Below are positions 37,902 to 46,356 of a stretch of DNA of 63,269 bases, in pieces. The stretch's first letter is position 1; every line of letters begins with the position of its first letter. The position numbers and the translations under genes are program-made. Below the pieces are notes generated by a model. The model saw only the letters and a program-made list of their open reading frames with translations, did not search any database and had not been told where the DNA came from. The stretch spans positions 1 to 63,269 of the forward strand of contig NZ_CAJXQY010000011.1 of assembly GCF_913058315.1 (NCBI RefSeq), given 5' to 3'. This stretch comes from an uncultured Alteromonas sp. (GTDB lineage Bacteria; Pseudomonadota; Gammaproteobacteria; Enterobacterales; Alteromonadaceae).

Positions 37902-38627
37902 ATGGGTCAGGAAACATCAAAAATATTAGTCGTCGATGACGATATGCGGTTACGCAGCTTGCTTGAACGCTATCTGGTTGAACAGGGTTTTCAGGTCAGA
38001 AGCGCGGCAAATGCCGAGCAAATGGACCGCCTGCTGGAACGTGAGAACTTTCATTTAATGGTGCTCGACCTGATGCTGCCCGGTGAGGACGGCCTGTCGA
38101 TTTGCCGCCGCATGCGTCAGGCTGAAAGCAAGATGCCGATTATCATGTTAACCGCTAAAGGCGATGAAGTAGACCGCATTATTGGTCTGGAAATGGGCGC
38201 CGACGACTATCTGCCAAAACCGTTTAATCCGCGAGAATTACTTGCCCGGGCTAAAGCCGTGCTGCGTCGTCAGACCCATGAAGCGCCAGGCGCACCATCC
38301 ATGGAAGAACAGATCGTTGAATTTGGCAGTTACCGGTTAAATCTGGCCACCCGCGAAATGACCGACGACGGTAAATCCCTGTCTCTTACCAGCGGCGAAT
38401 TTGCCGTGTTGAAATCACTGGTCACTCATCCCCGTGAGCCTTTGTCCCGCGACAAACTCATGAACCTCGCCAGGGGCCGTGACTACAGCGCCCTGGAACG
38501 CAGTATTGACGTACAGGTATCACGCTTGCGAAGGATGCTCGAAGAAGATCCGGCTAATCCGCGTTATATTCAGACCGTATGGGGTTTAGGCTATGTTTTC
38601 GTGCCTGACGGCGCGGTTGCCCAGTAA
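37902..38627 (+). CDS. ompR: Response regulator OmpR
   Basis: 241 residues. Receiver domain: acidic pair in LVVDDDMRL, phosphoacceptor Asp in [13 protein letters not shown] (about residue 54), and Lys in [16 protein letters not shown]. The C-terminal winged-helix contains [30 protein letters not shown] and TVWGLGYVF. With EnvZ it controls porins and osmotic responses. Eight bases separate it from envZ. Confidence 0.96.
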   Translation: MGQETSKILVVDDDMRLRSLLERYLVEQGFQVRSAANAEQMDRLLERENFHLMVLDLMLPGEDGLSICRRMRQAESKMPIIMLTAKGDEVDRIIGLEMGADDYLPKPFNPRELLARAKAVLRRQTHEAPGAPSMEEQIVEFGSYRLNLATREMTDDGKSLSLTSGEFAVLKSLVTHPREPLSRDKLMNLARGRDYSALERSIDVQVSRLRRMLEEDPANPRYIQTVWGLGYVFVPDGAVAQ

Positions 38628-38635
38628 ACTCATTC

Positions 38636-39976
38636 GTGCGATTACTCCCTAAAAGCGCCTTTGGCCAAACGGTACTGCTGATTGGCGTTTTATTGTTGAT
38701 CAATCAGGTAGTCTCTTACCTGTCGGTCACCATGTATTTTATTCGGCCCAGTTACGAGCAAATTAACAGCCTGATTGCCACCCAGGCTGCCACACTCAAA
38801 ACCCATCTGGACGATCTCGATGACCCAGAGTACCTGCACACCTTAAAAGCCCAAACCGGCATTCGTATCTTCACCGATACCGAAGCGAAAGCGGCCAGAC
38901 TGGGCCAGGCAACCTTTTATCAGTTTATGTCTGCGCAGGTCACCGAGCAGCTCGGTGAGAAAGCCGAAGTGCGCATTAGTGCGCCCCAGCTGGATCAGCA
39001 ATCTACGCCCTATTATGTCTGGATAAAAATCAGCAGTCTGGCAGACAAGTGGATAAGGGTACCGGTGTTCGGATTAAGCGAAGCCAATATTTTCCCGCTG
39101 ACTCTGTACCTGTTGCTGATCGGTATTTTAAGTGTGGGCGGTGGCTGGCTGTTTGTTTTCCGGCTCAATCGCCCGTTAAGCGCCTTACAGCGCGCCGCCA
39201 TTAAAGTAGGCCGGGGCCAGTTTCCACCGCCATTAAAAGAAGACGGCACCAGCGAGATGATTGAGGTGACGAAAGCGTTTAACCGCATGAATCAGGGGAT
39301 CAAGCAGTTAGAGCACGACCGCATGGTAATGACTGCCGGCATTTCTCACGACCTGCGCACACCGCTTACCCGTATCCGTCTGGCCACCGAAATGCTGCCA
39401 GAGGACCAGGACTGGGTAAAAGAAGGCATTGTCAGCGACATTGAGGATATGAATGCAATTATCGATCAGTTCATTGAGTATGCCCGGCAGGAGCAACAGG
39501 AACGCCAGACGATATCCAACCTGAACCCGTTAATTACCGAACTGGCGGATGCCCGCAACACCAATCAGCAGTTTAATCCCTCCAAAGAAGACCGTAAGTC
39601 GATCCATCTGGAACTCACGCCACTGCCTAATATTCCACTGCGGAAAGTCGCGTTAAAGCGAGTTCTCGATAATTTAATCGAAAATGCTTTCCGCTACGGC
39701 AGTAACCATATTGAAATCACCACCTACTTCGACAAAAAGCAGAACCGTGTAATCTGCAAGGTGCGTGATTTTGGCCAGGGCATTCCGGAAGACAGTCTGG
39801 AAAATGTCTTCCGGCCCTTCTCCCAGGGAGATTCTGCCCGCAACTCCGGTGGCTCCGGTTTAGGGTTAGCTATCACCAAACGGATCATCGAAATGCATGG
39901 CGGGCAGATCAATTTGCGCAACCACCCACAGGAAGGTCTGATAGCCGAATTCTGGCTACCCAGCGAAGGGCTGTAA
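38636..39976 (+). CDS. envZ: Osmosensor histidine kinase EnvZ
   Basis: 446 residues from a GTG start at 38636. One membrane helix lies near 13-34 and one near 160-182, with a periplasmic sensor between. HAMP follows, then the phosphoacceptor helix [20 protein letters not shown] (His about 240), N box NAFRYGS and G boxes DFGQGIP and GGSGLGLAI. It phosphorylates and dephosphorylates OmpR. The weak ribosome site suggests coupling to ompR. Confidence 0.95.
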   Translation: MRLLPKSAFGQTVLLIGVLLLINQVVSYLSVTMYFIRPSYEQINSLIATQAATLKTHLDDLDDPEYLHTLKAQTGIRIFTDTEAKAARLGQATFYQFMSAQVTEQLGEKAEVRISAPQLDQQSTPYYVWIKISSLADKWIRVPVFGLSEANIFPLTLYLLLIGILSVGGGWLFVFRLNRPLSALQRAAIKVGRGQFPPPLKEDGTSEMIEVTKAFNRMNQGIKQLEHDRMVMTAGISHDLRTPLTRIRLATEMLPEDQDWVKEGIVSDIEDMNAIIDQFIEYARQEQQERQTISNLNPLITELADARNTNQQFNPSKEDRKSIHLELTPLPNIPLRKVALKRVLDNLIENAFRYGSNHIEITTYFDKKQNRVICKVRDFGQGIPEDSLENVFRPFSQGDSARNSGGSGLGLAITKRIIEMHGGQINLRNHPQEGLIAEFWLPSEGL

Positions 39977-39985
39977 GTGTACGCC

Positions 39986-41161
39986 CTAGCCTTGTTTAAT
40001 GATGCGGCTGTAAAACCAGGTGGCACTCCAGAGTAGCACCGCTGCCATCGGCACAGCCCAGTAAGCCACTTCAATAGAAGCTACCCCGGCCCAGGCACCA
40101 GTACCAAGCGACACCAGTTGCACCCCCATGGCGTTACCAAGAATAGTTATTCCTGATAACAGCGGGCCTTTTTCGCTGTCGATATTCATTGCGGCGGAAA
40201 GGATCAGCGGGAAGAGTCCGCCCAGCCCAAGGCCTAACAGGAAGTTACCCAGCATTATCAGGGGAAACGTAGTGCCCAGCTTGGCAATGATCGCCCCCGC
40301 CAGCAGCATCGTGACCAGCACCACCATTAACCGGTGCACGCTAAACCAGCGTAAAAACCAGGCAAAGCTCAAACGACTCAGCGCCATACCGCCGGTAAAG
40401 CCGGCCAATAACAAACGGGCTGCATCACCGTCGAATCCCAGCCCCTGCTGCGCATAACTCACGAACCAGTTAACGGTGCCAAATTCTACGGCCCCATAGC
40501 CAAAACTCGCCACCGCGAGCAGCAAGAATACCGGTTGTTTCACTATGGTGGCAAAAGCGAGTGTTTGTTTCGGCGCAGACTCCGGCTCGTTTTCCAACGG
40601 TAATTTCGCTTTTGCGCTACGGACGCTAAGGAAGGTAAAGATGGCCAGAATAACCCAAAAGCCAGCCAGAAAATGCAACGGCAAACGCCAGTTCACCTGC
40701 CACAAAAAGATAAGCGACACGTAAAATGACGCCACCAGGGTGCCAAGACTAAACATAAAATCCATAATGCCCATCATGGCGAATCGTTTTTCGACATAGA
40801 GCTGCGCGATAATCGTGTGGCCAATGGTAATTTTGCAGGAGCTTATCAGGCCAACAATAAACACAATGGCCAGTAGTCCGGGCCAGTTTGGCATTAAGCC
40901 GGCGATAACGATGAACAGGGCATTCACCAGCGACAAACTGGCAAACAACGGCAAAAACTCAAACCGCGAGGCGTATTTGCCGCCCACAATAGCGCCCATC
41001 ATCATGCCCAGCGAAAACAGCGTAAACAACGCACCGCTAACAAAACTGCTCATGGTCAGCTCTGCCGCCATACGAGGCAGCAGGATCCCCCACATCAGCA
41101 ACAGGATGCCGAGCAGAAAAAAGCCGCTGAATATTACGGTGGTGGCCAGGGTTCGATTCAT
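39986..41161 (-). CDS. Major facilitator superfamily transporter
   Basis: 391 residues with 12 predicted membrane segments. MFS-like features include the loop after helix 2 (MMMGAIVGGKYASR) and the duplicated half pattern (GGMALSRLSFAWFLRWF in the second half). The substrate is not evident; similarity to sugar-type permeases is only general. GGAGA precedes ATG 41161. Tail-to-tail with envZ (9 bases). Confidence 0.8.
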   Translation of the reverse strand: MNRTLATTVIFSGFFLLGILLLMWGILLPRMAAELTMSSFVSGALFTLFSLGMMMGAIVGGKYASRFEFLPLFASLSLVNALFIVIAGLMPNWPGLLAIVFIVGLISSCKITIGHTIIAQLYVEKRFAMMGIMDFMFSLGTLVASFYVSLIFLWQVNWRLPLHFLAGFWVILAIFTFLSVRSAKAKLPLENEPESAPKQTLAFATIVKQPVFLLLAVASFGYGAVEFGTVNWFVSYAQQGLGFDGDAARLLLAGFTGGMALSRLSFAWFLRWFSVHRLMVVLVTMLLAGAIIAKLGTTFPLIMLGNFLLGLGLGGLFPLILSAAMNIDSEKGPLLSGITILGNAMGVQLVSLGTGAWAGVASIEVAYWAVPMAAVLLWSATWFYSRIIKQG

Positions 41162-41349
41162 TGATTCTCCGTCAGACGCGTCGGTCCGGCTCCCATATAA
41201 AAGCCGGCTACGTTAGCAATAACATCGAACCTGTGGGCACATCAATAAGAATTCGTATGCAGCGCGTGATTTCGTTAATGTACTTAACAAATCTGGTAAT
41301 CAGCGCTGCATACCAATGGAGGCAGGAGAAAAGGGTTAACTACGCTCGG

Positions 41350-41592
41350 CTAGCCGTTGCCGCGCACCAGACTTTCCAGGCGCGCCAACTCTTGTTCCGG
41401 TGAATTCGCTGGCATCGAAGTGCCAGCCCGGGTATACCAATAACGGGCATTAAACTCATCACCCTCAACCCGGTGCAGGTAGCCGTGGATCAGGCAGGAA
41501 AATTCATCGTTATAGTCCTGAACCAGCTCGTGAGAGCCATCCCAGTTACCGGCTCTGGCCAGCTCAAGCGCTTTAATGTGAAAATCAGCCAT
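41350..41592 (-). CDS. Conserved small protein of unknown function
   Basis: 80 residues, soluble, with MADFHIKALELARAGNWDGS, then DEFSCLIHGYLHRVEGD and NARYWYTRAG. The HGYLHRxEGD...NARYWYxRAG pattern looks conserved and resembles short helix-pair (TPR-like) proteins, but I do not know its function. The ribosome site is weak. About 190 featureless bases separate it from the MFS gene. Confidence 0.65.
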   Translation of the reverse strand: MADFHIKALELARAGNWDGSHELVQDYNDEFSCLIHGYLHRVEGDEFNARYWYTRAGTSMPANSPEQELARLESLVRGNG

Positions 41593-41669
41593 AGGTTTTA
41601 CTTCATGGTTTAGTGAGGCGATACCCTAAAAGTTCACTTGCTCTAATTCAAGTCAACTTACCATAAAAT

Positions 41670-41691
41670 AGAGCGGCGCTAACGCCGCTCT
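41670..41691 (-). terminator. Probable terminator of the SDR gene
   Basis: A perfect 9-base stem, AGAGCGGCG-(4)-CGCCGCTCT, followed on the minus strand by ATTTTATGG. It lies 102 bases past the SDR stop. Confidence 0.7.
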
Positions 41692-41792
41692 GCGAGTAAA
41701 CCACATAATAACGTACATAGTCTTCAGTGGGTCGGTTGAAGATAACTGCTAATTACTGCACGGTTAATGCACTGGATACTCATACAAAACCG

Positions 41793-42548
41793 TTAGATCC
41801 CAAGTGCTTGACCGCCACCTATTTGTATTGTCTCTGCTGTAATAAAGGATGCATCTTTACTCACCAGAAAAGCAATTACCGATGCCACTTCCTCAGGCTG
41901 TCCTAAGCGATTCAATAAAATATTGTTTTTCCACGATGCAAAAACTTCTGGTTTGGTCGCTTTTATTTGCTCATGAAAAGGAGTGTCGATTGTTCCCGGT
42001 GACACTGCGTTAACGCGAATGCCATAAGGCGCAAGTTCTTTGGCTAACGCTCGGGTAAACGCGTGCACGGCAGCTTTTGACACACCATAAATCCCAGCAC
42101 CCGGACCACCGCCATTCCACGCCGCGTTGGACGTATTGTTTATAATGGCACCATAGTCGGATTTCTTAAGATAAGGGATTGCAGCGCGGGATAGATAAAA
42201 AGCGCTATCCATATTGAGCGCCATAACAGAGCGGTAAAATTCGGTGCTCATTGATTCTATGGGGCTGCGCCCTCCAAGACCACCTGCATTATTAATAACA
42301 CAATCTATATGCCCGTATTTCTCACCTATTTCCTGAAGCGACTGATTCACTTCAGATTCATTAGTGATATCAAAAGCGGCAAACTCTGCAGTAACCTTGT
42401 CGCTTTGCAACTGCGAGACAAGCGCCAGTCCTTTTTCCCGATCCCGTCCATTTAAAATAAGGGTATAACCCTCCTGGCCTAATCGTTTAGCTACTGCGGC
42501 ACCAATTCCTCCGGTCGCCCCCGAAATTACCGCTATTTTTTCAGTCAT
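41793..42548 (-). CDS. SDR-family oxidoreductase, probable DEH (uronate) reductase
   Basis: 251 residues from ATG 42548, with AAAGGAG 6 bases upstream; the TTG one codon earlier is ignored. Rossmann GATGGIGAAVA, NNAGG, catalytic Ser in NNTSNAAW and the YGVSK pair (Tyr-x3-Lys) are present. Proteins of this type include 3-oxoacyl-ACP reductase-like DEH reductases that turn 4-deoxy-L-erythro-5-hexoseulose uronate into 2-keto-3-deoxygluconate. That role is inferred from its divergent position to dehR and the alginate genes and from the shared promoter motif. Confidence 0.75.
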   Translation of the reverse strand: MTEKIAVISGATGGIGAAVAKRLGQEGYTLILNGRDREKGLALVSQLQSDKVTAEFAAFDITNESEVNQSLQEIGEKYGHIDCVINNAGGLGGRSPIESMSTEFYRSVMALNMDSAFYLSRAAIPYLKKSDYGAIINNTSNAAWNGGGPGAGIYGVSKAAVHAFTRALAKELAPYGIRVNAVSPGTIDTPFHEQIKATKPEVFASWKNNILLNRLGQPEEVASVIAFLVSKDASFITAETIQIGGGQALGI

Positions 42549-42590
42549 CAAAATCTCCTTTCAATTGCCAGAATTGCAAGTCTTTTACCA

Positions 42591-42625
42591 TTAATAGTTG
42601 CTAAACCACAAATGGTCAACCAATT
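42591..42625 (-). promoter_or_regulatory. SDR promoter with overlapping operator
   Basis: On the minus strand TTGACC (42614-42619), a 17-base spacer and TATTAA (42591-42596) form a promoter 43 bases before the SDR start. The -35 is embedded in AATTGGTTGAC (42615-42625). TGGTTGACCA is near-palindromic and resembles GntR/FadR-type sites (TnGTnnnACnA), which is an inference. Confidence 0.5.
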
Positions 42626-42849
42626 TAAATAACAAATGAGATCAATAATGACTAAAAACCACTATGAACAGCACAATTATTGTAAAAATTTAGTTAACAC
42701 AATCCATAATGCTCCATTAATTTTATATGAAAACACTTTTTTTATTCATTTTGTTTCATATTTGAAACAATAAAAAGCAGCAATCCACCTATAAATTACA
42801 AAAAAAACCAATAAAAACATAAATATGAAGTTTATATCCAAAAAATTAT

Positions 42850-42884
42850 AATTGGTTGACAAATTGGCAATATATTAATAATGT
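42850..42884 (+). promoter_or_regulatory. dehR-operon promoter with overlapping operator
   Basis: AATTGGTTGAC (42850-42860) contains the -35 TTGACA at 42856-42861. A poor -10 candidate TAATGT lies 17 bases on. The same 11-mer overlaps the SDR promoter in the opposite direction. The start of dehR is 180 bases further on, leaving a long leader. Confidence 0.45.
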
Positions 42885-43064
42885 TTTAACACCTTAAGTA
42901 TGAGTCGTTAGTGACTGCTTAGAGTGTTCAACATTGATGAATCCGTACACAAATATTCAGGGTGTTACTCACTTTCAAAGCGGTAGCTAAGACAACTTAC
43001 GTACACAACAAACTGATATTCATCGTCTTGCCAACGTGAGACGAACTTAATCTAGGAGTGATTC

Positions 43065-43943
43065 ATGTCAAAACCAGTCATTGGCTTCATCGGACTAGGC
43101 CTTATGGGCGGTAACATGGTTGAAAACCTGCAGAAGAAAAACTACCCGCTAGTCGTCATGGACCTAAATCAAAACGCAGTCAATGCCTGCGTTGAAAAAG
43201 GCGCCAGTTCAGCCTCAACAGCCAAAGAGCTTGCTCAGCAAGCCGACATTATTATGCTGTGCTTAACCACTTCAGCGGTTGTTGAAAAAGTTATCTATGG
43301 TGAAAACGGCATCATGGAAGGTGTTAAACCAGGCGCTACGCTCATAGATTTCGGTACGTCAGTACCAGCATCTACTCGTAAAATTGGTGCTGACTTAGCT
43401 GAAAAGGGCGTAGGCATGATCGATGCTCCTCTCGGGCGCACTCCGGCACACGCTAAAGATGGCCTGCTCAATATTATGGCGGCTGGCGACCCTGAAACCT
43501 TTGCAAAAGTGAAAACTGTATTGGAAGACCAGGGAGAAAACGTGTTCTACCTGGGTGCTCTCGGTGCCGGGCACACCACCAAACTGATCAATAACTTTAT
43601 GGGGATGACAACGGTTTGTGCCATGTCTCAGGCATTTGCAGTGGCAGACAAAGCTGGCGTTGATCGGCAGCAATTATTCGACATTATGTCTACCGGCCCG
43701 TCAAGCTCACCCTTTATGCAGTTTTGTAAAAACTATGCGGTCGATAATGTCAGCGACCTTGGTTTTTCAATTGCCAATGCCAACAAGGATTTAGGTTATT
43801 TCCTGAAGATGGTTGACGATCTGGGCACCGAATCAAAAATTGCCGAAGGTTCTTCGGCTAACCTTCAGGCGGCGTTCGATGCAGGACTAGGCCAGGGCAA
43901 TGTGCCTGAAATCTTTGATTACTATCTCAAGTTATCGAAATAA
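43065..43943 (+). CDS. dehR: DEH reductase, 3-hydroxyisobutyrate dehydrogenase family
   Basis: 292 residues. N-terminal GFIGLGLMGGNMVENL binds NAD(P)H; DAPLGRTPAHAKDG is the substrate loop and GHTTKLINNFMG carries the catalytic Lys. Across its length it closely resembles DehR of Vibrio splendidus, which reduces DEH from alginate to 2-keto-3-deoxygluconate, as I recall that sequence. AGGAG precedes ATG 43065. First gene of the alginate operon; PL6 follows after 146 bases that contain an imperfect inverted repeat. Confidence 0.88.
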   Translation: MSKPVIGFIGLGLMGGNMVENLQKKNYPLVVMDLNQNAVNACVEKGASSASTAKELAQQADIIMLCLTTSAVVEKVIYGENGIMEGVKPGATLIDFGTSVPASTRKIGADLAEKGVGMIDAPLGRTPAHAKDGLLNIMAAGDPETFAKVKTVLEDQGENVFYLGALGAGHTTKLINNFMGMTTVCAMSQAFAVADKAGVDRQQLFDIMSTGPSSSPFMQFCKNYAVDNVSDLGFSIANANKDLGYFLKMVDDLGTESKIAEGSSANLQAAFDAGLGQGNVPEIFDYYLKLSK

Positions 43944-43949
43944 CAGTCT

Positions 43950-44012
43950 ATGTTAAGGAGGGTAATCAGCACTTTTGTCGTTGCCGGTGAGCGTGTTAAT
44001 TACCCCCAACAT
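43950..44012. repeat. Imperfect long inverted repeat between dehR and the PL6 gene
   Basis: ATGTTAAGGAGGGTAAT (43950-43966) can pair with ATTACCCCCAACAT (43999-44012) around a 32-base loop with small bulges. It could weaken read-through from dehR into the lyase genes. Without folding it is only a candidate. Confidence 0.4.
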
Positions 44013-44092
44013 ACATAATAATAATTGGCCGGTATTGCCTGCGTTGATGCTTTATCACCCTTACTGCCGGCCGCAACTACCAAGAGAGTATG

Positions 44093-46351
44093 ATGCGTAT
44101 AGTGAAAGTTTACGGTCTGACAATCGCCTTACTTGTCTCTCTGTGCCTGTCTTTTAACCTGACGGCAAAAGAGTATTTCGTTGAGAATAAACAAGCTTAC
44201 CAAAACATCGCTCAGCGCCTTAAGGCTGGCGATACTGTTACCTTGAAAAATGGCGTCTGGGAAAATTTTGAAATTTTACTGTCTGGCCAGGGCACTGAAT
44301 CAGCCCCTATTACTTTAACCGCAGAAACCAAGGGCGGCGTTATTATCAGTGGCCAGAGTAACCTGCGCTTAGCCGGGCAATATCTCGTCGTTTCAGGTCT
44401 GGTGTTCAAAAACGGTTATACGCCTACCTCTGCAGTCATTGAGTTTCGTCGCAACAAAAATGAGCTAGCTTTTAACTCACGGGTCACCGAAATCGTTATC
44501 GATAATTTCAACAACCCGGATAAACAAGAATCTGACTACTGGGTAGCGTTATACGGTCAGCATAATCGCCTTGACCACAGCCATATTGTTGGTAAACGCA
44601 ATAAAGGCGTCACTGTCGCTGTGCGCCTGAATAATGAAGAAAGCCAGCAAAATTACCACCGCCTTGACCACAACTACTTTGGATATCGCCCTACTTTTGG
44701 CTCTAACGGTGGTGAAACCCTGCGTATAGGTACCAGTCATTACTCGCTGACTGACTCTCACACGCTGGTGGAAAATAATTATTTCGAACACACCAATGGC
44801 GAAGTAGAAATTATTTCTATTAAGTCCGGCAAAAATATCATTCGTAATAACACCTTCTTTGAAGCACGCGGCACACTTACCATGCGCCATGGGAATGGTA
44901 ACCTGATTGAAGAAAACGTATTTATTGGTAATAACGTGCCTCACACCGGTGGGATCCGTGTGATTAACCGTGATCAGTTCGTGCGAAATAATTACCTGGA
45001 AGGTTTAACCGGCTACCGCTTCGGCAGTGGCTTTACGGTTATGAATGGCGTACCAGACTCGCCAATCAACCGCTACCACCAGGTGGACAACGCCACCATT
45101 GAAAACAATACATTCGCTGATGTGCAGCACATTCATCTGGCAGCCGGCAGTGATGCAGAACGTAGCGCACCTCCGGTAAATAGTGTTTTTCGTAATAATC
45201 TGATCATCAATACAAGTGGTAAGCATCCGTTCTCTGTATTTGACGACATCAGCGGCATTACGTTTTCCAACAACCTGATTAATCAGGCGCCGCCAGCAGA
45301 CATTGAGTACGGCTTTAAACGCCAGGAAATTGCATTGCAACGTAATGACAGTGGTCTGCTTACCGCTAATGGGAAGGCAGGTGCCAGTTCATCGCTGCAA
45401 AGCACAAAAAAATCACAGACCGGCGTTAGCTGGTATCCTAAAAAGGCACCGGAAACCGCTTTCGGTTCAGGTCGTACACACCAGGTAGAAGCTAGCGCCA
45501 GCGCACTGTTAATGGCTATCGATAAGGCACAGGACGGCGACACACTGGAACTCGCCAGCGGTCATTACATTGTGCCTAAGTTAATCGTTATCGATAAAAC
45601 GCTAACGGTTAAAGCTCGCCATCATGGCAAAGCCAAGCTGTCTTTTGAACGCACCGCATTATTCGAAATTCGCGATGGCGGCAACCTCAGTCTGCACGGC
45701 TTATCCATAACAGGTCAGTACAGCCCGGACGCCGCCGGTAATAGTGTTATCAGATCCCAAAAGTGGGGCATGCTTAACAATTACCGTTTTGTAATGACCG
45801 ACTCCACGGTTAGCGACTTAAATATTAACCATTCCTTTAATTTCTTTACCACCGGTAAGGGCGCATTTGCCGACCAGATTACGTTGGTTAACAACACCTT
45901 TAACCAGGTAACCGGTGATATTTTAAGCCTCGACAGTGAAATTGAAGACCTGGGCATCTATAACGCTGAGTACGTCACGCTTACCGATAACACCTTTAGT
46001 CAGATTCAAGGCGCTATCGTTAAACTCTATCGGGGCGGTACCGACGAAAGCACCTTTGGTCCTCATTTTGATATGACCGGTAACACAGTGGATACGGCGG
46101 GCAATGGCAAACGGAATAAGCGCAATGCCAGTCTCTTTTTACACGGTGTGCAGGTAACCAATATTGCCAACAATGAGGTAAGACACTCAGCGCCGGTTAA
46201 GGTAGAGCACACGGTGGGAGAACCTATCACCTCAATCACCAATAACGTGTTTGAAGACACCAGCGCGCCGCAGGTTGAAGAACTACGGATGCCTGGACCA
46301 CACACGGCAACACTTCATAACAACCGCATCGTGGCGAGTGAGAAAAGGTAA
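44093..46351 (+). CDS. PL6 family alginate lyase
   Basis: 752 residues from the second of two adjacent ATGs (44090, 44093), better spaced from AGAGAG. Signal peptide MRIVKVYGLTIALLVSLCLS. The N-terminal half is a right-handed beta-helix of the chondroitinase-B/PL6 type (GDTVTLKNGVWENFEI, GGVIISGQSNLRLAGQYLVV). Lys244 in ISIKSGKN and Arg265 in TMRHGNGN, 21 residues apart, match the Lys/Arg pair of characterised PL6 lyases. The C-terminal half is a second beta-helix domain. It cleaves polymeric alginate, probably outside the cytoplasm. One base overlap links it to the PL17 frame. Confidence 0.9.
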   Translation: MRIVKVYGLTIALLVSLCLSFNLTAKEYFVENKQAYQNIAQRLKAGDTVTLKNGVWENFEILLSGQGTESAPITLTAETKGGVIISGQSNLRLAGQYLVVSGLVFKNGYTPTSAVIEFRRNKNELAFNSRVTEIVIDNFNNPDKQESDYWVALYGQHNRLDHSHIVGKRNKGVTVAVRLNNEESQQNYHRLDHNYFGYRPTFGSNGGETLRIGTSHYSLTDSHTLVENNYFEHTNGEVEIISIKSGKNIIRNNTFFEARGTLTMRHGNGNLIEENVFIGNNVPHTGGIRVINRDQFVRNNYLEGLTGYRFGSGFTVMNGVPDSPINRYHQVDNATIENNTFADVQHIHLAAGSDAERSAPPVNSVFRNNLIINTSGKHPFSVFDDISGITFSNNLINQAPPADIEYGFKRQEIALQRNDSGLLTANGKAGASSSLQSTKKSQTGVSWYPKKAPETAFGSGRTHQVEASASALLMAIDKAQDGDTLELASGHYIVPKLIVIDKTLTVKARHHGKAKLSFERTALFEIRDGGNLSLHGLSITGQYSPDAAGNSVIRSQKWGMLNNYRFVMTDSTVSDLNINHSFNFFTTGKGAFADQITLVNNTFNQVTGDILSLDSEIEDLGIYNAEYVTLTDNTFSQIQGAIVKLYRGGTDESTFGPHFDMTGNTVDTAGNGKRNKRNASLFLHGVQVTNIANNEVRHSAPVKVEHTVGEPITSITNNVFEDTSAPQVEELRMPGPHTATLHNNRIVASEKR

Positions 46352-46356
46352 TGATT

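Larger units (their letters stand above)
42549..43064. other. Divergent control region of the alginate locus
   Basis: 516 very AT-rich bases between the SDR gene and dehR. It holds two facing copies of AATTGGTTGAC, each overlapping a -35 element, and a direct repeat CGTACACAA at 42944-42952 and 43000-43008 before dehR. No gene is seen. Confidence 0.7.

Noticed and set aside
43975-44157. 60-codon frame between dehR and the PL6 gene, considered as a leader peptide
   Set aside because: It starts with TTG too far from AAGGAGG and runs into the signal peptide of PL6 in another frame.
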